Assembly: GCF_001668725.1 (NCBI RefSeq)
Contig: NZ_LZKL01000056.1
Span: 23,771-87,770 of the forward strand
DNA: 64,000 bases
Reading direction: 5' to 3'
DNA from: Mycobacterium sp. E787
GTDB taxonomy: Bacteria; Actinomycetota; Actinomycetes; Mycobacteriales; Mycobacteriaceae
Shown: piece after piece, positions 1 through 8,032 of the stretch
Numbering within the stretch: position 1 is the stretch's first letter
Layout: every line of letters begins with the position of its first letter
The notes under the pieces: generated by a model
Seen by the model: the letters and a program-made list of their open reading frames with translations, nothing else
The model's database searches: none
Told to the model about the DNA's origin: nothing
Position numbers and translations under genes: made by a program

Positions 1-204
1 ACGCAGTCGGCGACCGAGAGCTACAACGCGAAGCTGCGCGCCGCGATGCCGGACACGGTGTGGACCACCGGCTGCGACAGCTGGTACCTGAACAAGGACG
101 GGGTGCCCGAGGTGTGGCCGTTCACACCGGCCGAACACCGCGCGATGCTGGCCAAGACGGATCTGCGAGAGTACGACTTGCGCAGGCGCGTGGCCGCGCG
201 CTGA
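1..204 (+). CDS. Flavin-containing monooxygenase, C-terminal end (partial)
   Basis: The window opens inside this gene; only the last 67 codons before the TGA at 202-204 are present. The residues include TTGCDSWYLNKDG and a VWPF segment, which are characteristic of the C-terminal part of class B flavin monooxygenases of the Baeyer-Villiger type in mycobacteria. These use FAD and NADPH to insert oxygen into ketones or other lipophilic substrates. The FAD- and NADPH-binding motifs lie outside the window, so the assignment rests on the tail alone. It is followed 15 bp later by a PF10118-type hydrolase and then by an EphD-like protein on the same strand, suggesting a catabolic or lipid-modifying operon. 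Confidence 0.7.
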   Translation, partial: TQSATESYNAKLRAAMPDTVWTTGCDSWYLNKDGVPEVWPFTPAEHRAMLAKTDLREYDLRRRVAAR

Positions 205-219
205 GGGGAGGGCCCCACG

Positions 220-1128
220 ATGTTCACCGTCGACGACCAGGCGGCGGGTCCGCACGGGGCCGCGCTCGAGCACGAGCGGCTGGTCCTCGAGGCGCGTGAC
301 GTCGAGTTCGACTGGGCGAAGCTGCCCTTCCACTACGTGCCCGGCGAGCCGTTCACCACGCACGTCCTCAACGTCCTGCACCTGCTCCTGCCCGCGGGCG
401 AGGAGTTCTTCGTCGACGCCTTCAAGAGGGCGCTGCCGTTGATCAAGGACGACCAGCTGCGCCTGGACGTCCAGGGCTTCATCGGCCAGGAGGCCGTGCA
501 CTCCCAGGCGCACGCGGGCGTGCTCGCCCACTTCGCCGCCGCCGGCGTCGACCTGACCCCGTACACCGACCAGATCAGGTGGTTGTTCGAGAAGCTGTTG
601 GGGCCCAGGCCGCGGTGGGGCCGGCGACGCCGGCAACGCTGGCTGCTGGAACAGGTTTCGTTCGTCGCGGCGATCGAGCACTACACCGCCATTCTCGGCG
701 AGTGGGTGCTCGACTCGCCGGCCCACGACGCGATCGGCACCGACCCGGTGATGCTGGACATGCTGCGCTGGCATGGCGCCGAAGAGGTCGAACACAAGGC
801 CGTCGCGTTCGACACCATGAAGCACCTGCGGGCCGGCTACTGGCGGCAGGTGCGCGCCCAGATGGTGGTGACGCCCGGGATCCTGCTGCTGTGGATTCGC
901 GGCGTCCGGTTCCTCTACTCGGTGGACCCGTACCTGCCGCCGGGCAGCAAGCCGCGCTGGCGCGACTACGTGCGCGCGGCGCGGCGGGGACTGGTGCCCG
1001 GGCCGCTGCGGTTCGTGCGGGTGGTCGGCAACTACTACCTGCCGGGGTTCCACCCGTCCCAATTGGGCGGGCTGGGGCCGGCGGTCGACTACCTGGCGGT
1101 CTCGCGCGCCGCCCGGGCGTCGCGCTGA
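220..1128 (+). CDS. Metal-dependent hydrolase, PF10118-like
   Basis: This 302-residue protein resembles the PF10118 'predicted metal-dependent hydrolase' family. Conserved acidic/histidine clusters are visible: GFIGQEAVHSQAH near residues 87-99 and LRWHGAEEVEHKAVAFD near residues 183-199. They recall the four-helix di-metal oxidase/hydrolase arrangement. The substrate is unknown. The gene starts 15 bp after the flavin monooxygenase stop, behind a GAGGGGAGGG ribosome-binding site, and ends 3 bp before the EphD-like gene, so the three are probably co-transcribed. Members often sit beside monooxygenases and short-chain dehydrogenases in mycobacteria, as here. The family is fairly sure; the function is not. 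Confidence 0.75.
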   Translation: MFTVDDQAAGPHGAALEHERLVLEARDVEFDWAKLPFHYVPGEPFTTHVLNVLHLLLPAGEEFFVDAFKRALPLIKDDQLRLDVQGFIGQEAVHSQAHAGVLAHFAAAGVDLTPYTDQIRWLFEKLLGPRPRWGRRRRQRWLLEQVSFVAAIEHYTAILGEWVLDSPAHDAIGTDPVMLDMLRWHGAEEVEHKAVAFDTMKHLRAGYWRQVRAQMVVTPGILLLWIRGVRFLYSVDPYLPPGSKPRWRDYVRAARRGLVPGPLRFVRVVGNYYLPGFHPSQLGGLGPAVDYLAVSRAARASR

Positions 1129-1131
1129 CCC

Positions 1132-2910
1132 ATGCCCGCAACGACTTTCAGCGTCACCGCCTCCGACGGCGTCACCCTGGCGGTCCACCGGTACACCGGG
1201 ATCGACGCGGCGCGCCCGACCATCCTGGCGATCCACGGCTGGCCCGACAACCACCACCTGTGGGACGGGGTGGCGCACGAGCTCGGTGAGCGTTACCCCG
1301 GCCGCTACAACGTCGTCGCCTACGACGTCCGCGGTGCCGGCGAATCATCCCATCCCGCAAAGCATTCCGGCTACGCCTTCGCGCAGCTGGGGTCCGACAT
1401 CGGCGCGGTGATCGACAGCCTCGGCGTCGGGCGGGTGCACCTGCTGGCCCACGACTGGGGCTCGATCCAGGCGTGGGACGCCGTCACCGACGACGCGGTG
1501 ATGGCCAAAGTCGGCTCGTTCACGTCCATTTCGGGCCCGCATCTGGGGTACGCGGGCGCTTTTCTGCGCTCGGCGCGCACGCCGCGGGCCGTGGCTCAGG
1601 TCGCCCGACAGCTGCTGGGATCGCTCTACATCGCGTTCTTCCTGTGCCCGGGCCTGCCGGAGCTCGCGTTTCGCCTGCGGGTTGGCATCAAGGTGCACGA
1701 GGCCCTGGAGCGCATCGGCCGGTCGAGCATCCGCAGCCGGCGCGAGCGGCCGCCGCGATCCATCGCCGACTACGTCAGCGGGCTCGAGCTGTACCGCGCG
1801 AACATGCCCGGGCCGATGCTGTCGCCGGGGCCGCGGCTGCCGCGGACCACCGTCGCGGTCCAAACCCTGGTGCCGCGCCGCGACGTCTTCGTGACGCCCG
1901 CGCTGCAGCGGTTCACCGGCTCAATCCCGGCCGGCGGCAGGGTGATTCCGATCGAGGGCGGCCACTGGGTGGTCACGTCGCGGCCCGAGGTCATCGCCCG
2001 GCTGACCGCCGAATGGGTCGACCAGCACGTCGATGACGGGGGCGGATCCGGCGCCTTGGGCACGGCGGTGGTGCGCGGCGGTCGCGGGGAGGTGCGGGGC
2101 AAGCTCGCGCTGATCACCGGCGCCGGGGCCGGCATCGGCAGGGCGACCGCGGTGGAACTGGCGCGCCACGGCGCCCGCAAGGTGGTGATCGTCGACCGGG
2201 ATCTCGCCGGCGCCGACGAAACCGCGGACGCCGTGCGCGCGGCCTGCGCCGAGGCGGCGGTGTACCGGGCCGATGTCAGCGACGAGGCCGCGATGAATGA
2301 GCTTGCGGCACAAGTGCTCAACGACCACGGCGTCGTCGACATCCTGGTCAACAACGCCGGCATCGGGATGGCCGGCCGGTTCCTGGAGACCAGCCCCGCC
2401 GATTGGGCGGACATCATGGCCGTCAACGTCGGCGGCGTCATCGCCGGCAGCAGGGCCTTCGGGGCGCAGATGGTCGAGCGCGGCGAGGGCGGAACGATCA
2501 TCAACCTGGCGTCGGCCGCGGCGTTCATCCCGTCGAAATCCATGGTTGCCTACGGCACCACCAAGGCGGCGGTGCTGGCGTTCAGCGAATCGCTGCGGGC
2601 CGACCTCGCCGACGAGGGCATCTCCGTCACCGCCGTGTGCCCGGGATTCGTCAACACCAACATCGCCAAGAGCACGGTGTACGCGGGGATGACCGCCGAG
2701 CAACAGGAACTCGCGCGCCAGAAGGCCGACGCGGCGTACCGGCGTCGCAATTACACGCCGGAGGCCGTGGCCAGGGCGATCGTCAAGGCGGTCGGGACCG
2801 GCCCCGCCGTGCTGCCCGTCGCCGCCGAGTCGCGGGTCGGCTACGCCCTGCGGCGGATCAGCCCGTCGGCGCTTCGGCTGTTCGCGCGCTTCGACATTCG
2901 GCAGCGTTAG
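1132..2910 (+). CDS. EphD-type alpha/beta-hydrolase-short-chain dehydrogenase fusion
   Basis: The 592-residue protein has two fused enzymes. Residues about 1-300 form an alpha/beta-hydrolase of the epoxide-hydrolase kind. The oxyanion motif HGWPDN lies near residue 35, the nucleophile elbow HDWGS has Asp108, and the terminal catalytic histidine is in EGGHWVV. From about residue 322 a classical SDR follows, with the nucleotide loop TGAGAGIG, the NNAG motif and a YxxxK pair (about Y474, K478). The length equals that of M. tuberculosis EphD (592 residues), which has the same architecture and has been linked to mycolic acid metabolism. Several paralogues may exist, so the symbol is left open. The gene is third in a likely operon with a flavin monooxygenase and a PF10118 hydrolase. 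Confidence 0.85.
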   Translation: MPATTFSVTASDGVTLAVHRYTGIDAARPTILAIHGWPDNHHLWDGVAHELGERYPGRYNVVAYDVRGAGESSHPAKHSGYAFAQLGSDIGAVIDSLGVGRVHLLAHDWGSIQAWDAVTDDAVMAKVGSFTSISGPHLGYAGAFLRSARTPRAVAQVARQLLGSLYIAFFLCPGLPELAFRLRVGIKVHEALERIGRSSIRSRRERPPRSIADYVSGLELYRANMPGPMLSPGPRLPRTTVAVQTLVPRRDVFVTPALQRFTGSIPAGGRVIPIEGGHWVVTSRPEVIARLTAEWVDQHVDDGGGSGALGTAVVRGGRGEVRGKLALITGAGAGIGRATAVELARHGARKVVIVDRDLAGADETADAVRAACAEAAVYRADVSDEAAMNELAAQVLNDHGVVDILVNNAGIGMAGRFLETSPADWADIMAVNVGGVIAGSRAFGAQMVERGEGGTIINLASAAAFIPSKSMVAYGTTKAAVLAFSESLRADLADEGISVTAVCPGFVNTNIAKSTVYAGMTAEQQELARQKADAAYRRRNYTPEAVARAIVKAVGTGPAVLPVAAESRVGYALRRISPSALRLFARFDIRQR

Positions 2911-2914
2911 GCGC

Positions 2915-3424
2915 TCAACGCTTGAGGCGGTATCCGACGTGGGCCACCTTGATGCCGGGCAGGGGTTCCCAATCGAGGGTGCGGCCGTCGACGTGGAAGT
3001 TGTTCTTCTCGTAGAAGCGGCGCGCCTTGTCGTTTCGCTCGGCGCACCACAGGATCACGTCGCCGGCCGGGTGTGAGCCCAGGACCGCCTCGAGCATGCG
3101 GCCGCCGATGCCGTGCCGCTGGCTGTCCTCCGCGACGTACAGCGCGTCCACCAGAAGGTCGTCGGGCTGGTCGGAGTCGGGCCCGAAGATGGCGACGCCG
3201 AGGGTGCGGCCGTCGGCCTCGGCGACCCACATGCGCCAGCCGGCGCGCCTCAGGCTCTGCGGGTAGATCTCGGCGACCCAGCGTTTCGGCGGTCCCAGGA
3301 TGTCGAGCACCTGGGGCAGCAGTATCCCCGCCCACGACTGTCGCCACACCGGGTAGTGCATCGCCGCGACCATGGCGAAATCGTCGGGCGTGGCTTCCCG
3401 GATGGTGATGTCGCCGGCCTGCAC
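2915..3424 (-). CDS. GNAT-family N-acetyltransferase
   Basis: This is a 169-residue single-domain GCN5-related acetyltransferase, which moves an acetyl group from acetyl-CoA to an amine. Typical pieces are visible: the N-terminal ITIREATPDDFAMVAAMH, the acetyl-CoA loop EDSQRHGIGGRMLEAV around residues 97-112, and the terminal NDKARRFYEKNNFHVDG segment. It converges on the EphD-like gene, with 4 bp between the two stops. A TetR gene lies immediately upstream on the same strand, with a 9-bp gap. It is probably equivalent to Rv2775, which would fit the synteny that resumes at dapB. The substrate cannot be predicted. Confidence 0.85.
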   Translation of the reverse strand: MQAGDITIREATPDDFAMVAAMHYPVWRQSWAGILLPQVLDILGPPKRWVAEIYPQSLRRAGWRMWVAEADGRTLGVAIFGPDSDQPDDLLVDALYVAEDSQRHGIGGRMLEAVLGSHPAGDVILWCAERNDKARRFYEKNNFHVDGRTLDWEPLPGIKVAHVGYRLKR

Positions 3425-3433
3425 ACGCTAAGG

Positions 3434-4060
3434 CTAAGGCCGACACTCCAGATACGCCGCCAGCGCGTTCGTCAGACCCCGCCGGGCCAGGTCGAGGTCG
3501 GCGTAGGAGCCCAGCTGGCGCTCCGACACCAGGCCGCGCATCGCGCCCGGGATGAGCGCGGCGACCTCGCGCACCCGGTCCGGGTCGACGTCCAGGCCGG
3601 CAAAGGCGTTCTGGCAGGTCTCGAGCCAGCTCTTGCCCCAGGAGAACAACTCGGCGGCGGTGCGCGGGTAGAGGCGCTCCAGCTCGCGGGGGTCGCGCGG
3701 CAGCGCGGCGCGCAGGTTTTCGATCGCGCGGGAATCCGCCGATGCCAGGCCGCGGTACAGGGTGCCGATGATGGCGCCGACGCGCTCGCGCAGCGGCGCC
3801 TCGGGTTGCGCCGGTGTGGCGAACGTGGCGGCGCGCCGCTCGGCGGTGCGGTGCAGCACGGCGGCCCAGAAGCCGTCGGCGTCGCCGAACTGGTATTGCA
3901 CCGCGCCCCAGGTGGCGCCGATGTCCTTGGCGATGCGGTTGGCCGACACCGAGCCCGGCTCGCCCGAGGCCAGCGACTTCAGCGCGGCCTCCAGCATGCT
4001 CTCGCGCGTCGCGTGGCCGCGCCGGTTGGGGCGCCGCTCGGCGGCCTGCGTTCCGGGCAT
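3434..4060 (-). CDS. TetR-family transcriptional regulator
   Basis: The 208-residue protein has an N-terminal helix-turn-helix typical of TetR (residues about 13-58: RRGHATRESMLEAALKSLASG ... ANRIAKDIGATWGAVQYQFGDADGFWAAV) and a variable C-terminal ligand domain. It is divergent from the Rieske oxygenase gene at 4127 and separated from it by 66 bp. That is the usual arrangement for a local repressor acting on the divergent catabolic promoter. The GNAT gene follows on the same strand. The ligand is unknown. A steroid- or lipid-derived effector is plausible only because of the neighbours. Confidence 0.88.
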   Translation of the reverse strand: MPGTQAAERRPNRRGHATRESMLEAALKSLASGEPGSVSANRIAKDIGATWGAVQYQFGDADGFWAAVLHRTAERRAATFATPAQPEAPLRERVGAIIGTLYRGLASADSRAIENLRAALPRDPRELERLYPRTAAELFSWGKSWLETCQNAFAGLDVDPDRVREVAALIPGAMRGLVSERQLGSYADLDLARRGLTNALAAYLECRP

Positions 4061-4069
4061 CCGGCTAGT

Positions 4070-4084
4070 CTATCATTTTCATAG
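4070..4084. promoter_or_regulatory. Candidate TetR operator between the TetR and Rieske genes
   Basis: CTATCATTTTCATAG is an imperfect inverted repeat (outer arms CTAT/ATAG) and the only AT-rich stretch in the 66-bp divergent spacer. It begins 9 bp before the TetR start and would overlap promoters in both directions. The Rieske gene has a strong GAGGAGG ribosome-binding site at 4111-4117. Its role as operator is inferred from position and symmetry only. Confidence 0.4.
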
Positions 4085-4126
4085 AGGGTACTGTGATTCT
4101 GTCATGACCCGAGGAGGGGCGCTCAG

Positions 4127-5143
4127 ATGGCCAAACCACCGTTGTCGATGAAGCCGACGGGCTGGTTCCAGGTCGCCTGGTCCGACGAGATCGGGCTCGG
4201 TGGCGTGCACCGGATGAAGTACTTCGGCCAGGAGATGGTCGCCTGGCGCGCCGAGTCCGGCGAGCTCGTGGTGATGGACGCCTACTGCGAGCACCTGGGC
4301 GCGCACCTCGGTTACGGCGGCAAGGTGGTCGGCGAGGCGCTGCAGTGCCCGTTCCACGGGTGGCAGTGGAACTCCCACGGCCGCAACGTCTGCATCCCGT
4401 ACCAGGACCGGCCGAACCGCGGCAGGCGGATGCGCACCTACCCCGTGGTGGAGCGCAACGCGTCGGTCTACATCTGGCACGACGCCGAGCGCCGCGACCC
4501 GTACTTCGACGCGCCCGACGTGTTCGCCTCGTTCGAGGACGGCCGCGGCGCGGGCGACTACTACCCGCAGCAGCGGCTGTATCGCCCGGGCCTGGAGCTG
4601 CACCCGCAGTACGTGCTCGAGAACGGGGTGGACTTCGCCCATTTCAAGTTCGTGCACAACACCCCGATCGTGCCGGTGTTCACCCGCCACGACTTCGCCG
4701 AACCGGTGTCCTTCGTCGACTTCACCATCACCTTCGAGGGCGACGACGGCCAGCGGATCGGGGACGTCAAGAGCGGCGTGGAGGCCGTCAACGGCGGCCT
4801 GGGCATCGCCGTCACCAAGAGCTGGGGGATGGTCGACAACCGCACCATCTCCGCGGTCACGCCCGTCGACGAGAGCACCTCCGACGTCCGGTTCATGGTC
4901 TACATCGGCCGCCCCGAGATCGGCGCGGGCAAGGACCCGGCGCGTGCCGAGCGCAAGGCGGCCGAATTCGGGCGGGAAGTGATCCGGCAGTTCGAGCAGG
5001 ACATCGAGATCTGGCAGCACCAGCGCTACTCCGACCTGCCCGCGCTGGCCGCCGACGAGTACGCGGGTTTCACCGCGATCCGCGAGTGGGCCAGGCAGTT
5101 TTATCCCGAGGCAATCGCAGCGCAGAAAGGCACGACGGAATGA
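4127..5143 (+). CDS. Rieske 2Fe-2S ring-hydroxylating oxygenase, KshA-like
   Basis: The 338-residue protein is the oxygenase component of a non-heme iron mono- or dioxygenase. The Rieske cluster ligands are complete: Cys54-Glu-His56 and Cys74-Pro-Phe-His77 with 17 residues between. The mononuclear iron site is visible as ENGVDFAHFKFVH at about residues 167-179. Size and layout fit the KshA group, which hydroxylates steroid rings and needs a separate reductase; no KshB-like reductase is in the window. It overlaps the next gene by 4 bp (ATGA), so the two are translationally coupled. It is divergent from a TetR gene. The substrate could be a sterol, another terpenoid or an aromatic lipid. Confidence 0.85.
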   Translation: MAKPPLSMKPTGWFQVAWSDEIGLGGVHRMKYFGQEMVAWRAESGELVVMDAYCEHLGAHLGYGGKVVGEALQCPFHGWQWNSHGRNVCIPYQDRPNRGRRMRTYPVVERNASVYIWHDAERRDPYFDAPDVFASFEDGRGAGDYYPQQRLYRPGLELHPQYVLENGVDFAHFKFVHNTPIVPVFTRHDFAEPVSFVDFTITFEGDDGQRIGDVKSGVEAVNGGLGIAVTKSWGMVDNRTISAVTPVDESTSDVRFMVYIGRPEIGAGKDPARAERKAAEFGREVIRQFEQDIEIWQHQRYSDLPALAADEYAGFTAIREWARQFYPEAIAAQKGTTE

Positions 5144-6222
5144 GCACAGCACCCATCCGCGTCTTCCAGGTGGCCACCGGCAACGTCGGCTCGGAGATGA
5201 TCAAGCGGATCGCCACCCAGCCCGACCTGGAACTCGTTGGCGTGCACTGCTATTCGCCCGACAAGGTGGGCCGCGACGCCGGCGAGCTCGCCGGCATCGA
5301 GCCCAACGGGGTGAAGGCCACGGGCACCATCGAGGAGATCCTCGCCGCCAGGCCGGACGTGCTCACCTTCCACGGCGTGTTCCCCGACGAGGACCTCTAC
5401 GTACAGGTGCTGGAGGCGGGCATCAACATCGTCACCACCGCCGACTGGATCACCGGCTGGCACCGCGACAAGAACCATCCGCACCCGTCGGGCAAGCCGG
5501 TGACCCGGCTGCTGGCCGAGGCGTGCGAGACGGGCGGCTCGACGTTCTACGGGACGGGGATGAACCCGGGCCTGAACCAGATCCTGGGCGTGGTGTGTTC
5601 GGCCGACGTCGCCGACATCGAGAACGTCACCACCATCGAGTCCGTCGACGTCTCCTGCCACCACTCCAAGGACACCTGGATCGAGGTGGGCTACGGCCAG
5701 CCGGTCGACGACCCGGAGATCCCGGCGAAGCTGGAGAAATACACCCGCGTCTTTGCCGACAGCGTGCTGATGATGGCCGACTGCTTCGACCTGCCCCTGG
5801 ACGAGGTGAAGTTCAGCTACGAGTTGGGCGCCTGCACCAAGGACGTCGACCTGGGCTGGTACACGCTGCCCAAGGGCTCGCTGGGCGGCAACTACATCAA
5901 ATACCAGGGCATGGTGAACGGGGTGCCGCGCGTCGAGACGCACCTGGAGTGGCAGATGACCCCGCACACCGATCCGAGCTGGAACATCAAGGGCTGTTAC
6001 ATCACCCAGATCAAGGGCGACCCGTGCATCTACAACAAGCACATGATCTTCCCCAAGCCCGGCGTCGACCTGTCGAATCCCGACAACTTCGCCTCCATCG
6101 GGATGACCGTGACCGGCATGCCGGCCCTCGCCTCGATCAAGTCGGTGGTGGCGGCGCCGCCGGGGCTCATCACCAGCGCGGACCTGCCGCTGCGCGGGTT
6201 CGCGGGGCGGTTCAAGAGGTAG
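5140..6222 (+). CDS. DapB-fold NAD(P)-dependent reductase (2,4-diaminopentanoate dehydrogenase-like)
   Basis: This 360-residue protein has an N-terminal Rossmann fold (IRVFQVATGNVGSEMIKRIA) with the layout of dihydrodipicolinate-reductase-like enzymes (ELVGVHCYSPDKVGRDAGEL, GTGMNPGL). Mycobacteria carry several such proteins, none of them the biosynthetic DapB. The true dapB is at 17597 in this window. Its start ATG at 5140 overlaps the Rieske stop, implying it acts in the same pathway, perhaps oxidising or reducing the hydroxylated product. The exact reaction is unknown. The reading frame is complete, and the gene is the last one before the interrupted 13E12 locus. Confidence 0.75.
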   Translation: MSTAPIRVFQVATGNVGSEMIKRIATQPDLELVGVHCYSPDKVGRDAGELAGIEPNGVKATGTIEEILAARPDVLTFHGVFPDEDLYVQVLEAGINIVTTADWITGWHRDKNHPHPSGKPVTRLLAEACETGGSTFYGTGMNPGLNQILGVVCSADVADIENVTTIESVDVSCHHSKDTWIEVGYGQPVDDPEIPAKLEKYTRVFADSVLMMADCFDLPLDEVKFSYELGACTKDVDLGWYTLPKGSLGGNYIKYQGMVNGVPRVETHLEWQMTPHTDPSWNIKGCYITQIKGDPCIYNKHMIFPKPGVDLSNPDNFASIGMTVTGMPALASIKSVVAAPPGLITSADLPLRGFAGRFKR

Positions 6223-6242
6223 GGGGCGCGCCGTCAAGGCGG

Positions 6243-6527
6243 TCAAGGGGCCTCGTCGTCATCATCGTCGAACAGGCGCTCGGGATGGTGATAGTCGTTG
6301 GTGCGCGCCCCGCGATCCAACTGGGGAGGCGGTATCCACTCGGTGCGGCCGTCGGGCAGTTTCCTTGTCGTCCAGCCCATTTCCAGCAGCTTGTGGTCGG
6401 GCGCGCAGGTGAAGGTCAGCTTGTCGGCGTCGGTGCGGCCCCCCGTCGCCCACTCGTCGACGTGGTGCACCTCGCACCAGTAGCCGGGTACGTCGCAGCC
6501 CGGGTGCGTGCAGCCGCGGTCCTTCGC
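6243..6527 (-). pseudogene. 13E12-family DUF222/HNH protein, C-terminal half, separated by element insertion
   Basis: Reading from the TGA at 6243-6245, the minus strand encodes the C-terminal HNH region of a 13E12-type protein. It contains the cysteine pair of CTHPGCDVPGYWCEVHHVD and the later TDADKLTFTCAPDHKLLE. Homology stops at Lys-Asp-Arg (AKDRGCTHPG), exactly at a TTCGC core at 6523-6527. Beyond it the sequence is the element end. The missing N-terminal half is at 16400-17494, about 9.9 kb away. Joining the two at TTCGC gives ...RIVLYA-KDRGCTHPG... in frame, so the split is due to integration and not decay. M. tuberculosis phiRv1 also integrates into REP13E12 sequences. Confidence 0.9.
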
Positions 6528-6552
6528 ACCAAAAGTTAGGTTGTGCACGCTA
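6523..6552. other. attL: core and element-side arm
   Basis: The core TTCGC is at 6523-6527. Left of it is host 13E12 coding sequence. Right of it lies a 21-bp arm at 6532-6552 that matches, in inverted orientation, 18 of 21 positions of the arm at 16386-16406. The arm runs into TATGCT (6551-6556), a good -10 hexamer only 9 bp before the integrase ATG. Integrase bound at this arm could therefore repress its own promoter. Confidence 0.8.
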
Positions 6553-6564
6553 TGCTCCGTGGGT

Positions 6565-8019
6565 ATGACCAGCAAAAAAGCCCGCGCCGCCATTTACGCG
6601 CGGATCAGCCACGACCCCGCCAAGGCCAACGGGGACCAGCCCGACGACGAACCGAAGCCGCCCGGTCGCGGCGGCGACGGCCTAGGCGTAGCGCGTCAAG
6701 AGCAGGACTGCCGGGAGTTGGCCGCGCGGCTGGGCCTGACCGTCGCCGACGATCACGTCTACGTCGACAACGACACGTCGGCCTACTCCGGCAAGCGGCG
6801 CCCCGGTTTCGAGGCGATGCTCGACGCGATGAAAAACCACCGATTCGACGTGCTGCTGTGCTGGCACACAGACCGGCTGTACCGCAGCATGAAAGACCTT
6901 GAACGCCTTATCGACATCGCCGAGCTGGCCCGCGTTCCCATCCGCACCGCGCAGGGCGGCGAACTGGACCTGTCCACCAGCGCGGGCCGCATGGTCGCGC
7001 GAATCTTAGGTTCCGTTGCGAGACAGGAGTCGGAGCACATGAGCGAGCGCCGTATCCGCGCCAACCGGCAAAAGGCCGAGGCCGGTAAATGGCAAAGCGC
7101 CAACCGGACTTTCGGCTACACCATGAAAGGGGAACCGCTGGAACCGGAAGCATCGGCGGTGCGTAAGGCCGCGCTGGAAGTGTTGGGCGGCAAGAGTATT
7201 CAGGGCGTGGCGCGGGAATGGAAGGCCGCCGGGCTGGTAGGTACCCGTGGCCGCCCGTTCAACGCGCCCGGCGTGCGGCGCCTGTTAATCAACCCGCGCT
7301 GCGCCGCGCTGAAAACCCACCAGGGCAAGGTGATTGGCCCCGGCAACTGGACACCGCTGATCGACGCCAACACGCACAAAGGCCTCGTCGCGCTGCTGTC
7401 AGACCCAGAACGGGTGATATGCACCAGCTTTGAGCGCAAATACATCGGTTCCGGCCTGTATCGCTGCGGCATCTGCAACGACGGGACGACCATGAAAGCC
7501 GCGCAGCCCGGCGGCAAGCGGGCCGGTGGGCGCCGCTACGTGTGCCGCGAGCACGCGCACCTGGTGCGCGCCGGGGAGCCGCTCGATAAGTTCGTAGAGC
7601 GGCAGATCATCGACATCCTGTCATCGCCGAACGCTCACCTACTGCTGGACAACCAGGATATTGACCTCGATGACCTCAATGTGCGCCGCGAGGCGCTGGT
7701 TTGCCGCAAAGACGCGGTGCGCCGCGCCCATAACGCGGGCAGCCTCGACGAGAGCGAATACCTTTCGGACTTAGCGGATTTGGCCGCGCAGATCGCGGCG
7801 TGCGACGCCGAGCTGGCCGCCGCGACCCGCACCAGCCCAGCCGCCCGGCTGGTCGCCGCCGGCGAGCAGGTTTGGGAGCGCTGGAAGGCCATGTCGCCGA
7901 GCGAGCAGGCGCAGGCCGTCGACGAGGTTGCCACGGTGACGATCCTGCCCGCCACCCGCAAAGGCCCTGGGTTCAACCCGGACGACGTGGACATCGCACC
8001 GAAACGGGCGATTCAGTAA
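6565..8019 (+). CDS. Large serine integrase (site-specific recombinase)
   Basis: The 484-residue enzyme catalyses unidirectional attP x attB recombination. Residues 1-about 160 are the resolvase catalytic domain, with Ser15 in AAIYARIS and the arginine-rich DRLYRSMKDLERLI segment. A recombinase domain follows (FGYTMKGEPLEPEASAVRKAALEVLGGKSIQGVAREW), then a zinc ribbon (CGICNDG ... YVCREHAHL) and a terminal coiled-coil region. The catalytic domain has an extra Pro/Gly/Asp-rich stretch of about 18 residues between the catalytic strand and the GVARQEQDC helix. An in-frame ATG at 6508 lies across the attachment core in host DNA and cannot be the phage start, so 6565 was chosen. The mRNA is probably almost leaderless. 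Confidence 0.95.
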   Translation: MTSKKARAAIYARISHDPAKANGDQPDDEPKPPGRGGDGLGVARQEQDCRELAARLGLTVADDHVYVDNDTSAYSGKRRPGFEAMLDAMKNHRFDVLLCWHTDRLYRSMKDLERLIDIAELARVPIRTAQGGELDLSTSAGRMVARILGSVARQESEHMSERRIRANRQKAEAGKWQSANRTFGYTMKGEPLEPEASAVRKAALEVLGGKSIQGVAREWKAAGLVGTRGRPFNAPGVRRLLINPRCAALKTHQGKVIGPGNWTPLIDANTHKGLVALLSDPERVICTSFERKYIGSGLYRCGICNDGTTMKAAQPGGKRAGGRRYVCREHAHLVRAGEPLDKFVERQIIDILSSPNAHLLLDNQDIDLDDLNVRREALVCRKDAVRRAHNAGSLDESEYLSDLADLAAQIAACDAELAAATRTSPAARLVAAGEQVWERWKAMSPSEQAQAVDEVATVTILPATRKGPGFNPDDVDIAPKRAIQ

Positions 8020-8032
8020 TAATCGAGCCACG

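Noticed and set aside
5140..6222. Second biosynthetic dapB
   Set aside because: It has a different length and lacks the [12 protein letters not shown] catalytic segment. It is coupled to a Rieske oxygenase, and the true dapB is at 17597.
6508..6564. Upstream in-frame ATG giving a 503-residue integrase
   Set aside because: The extra codons lie across the attachment core in host 13E12 DNA and would not exist in the free element. ATG 6565 opens the standard catalytic start.
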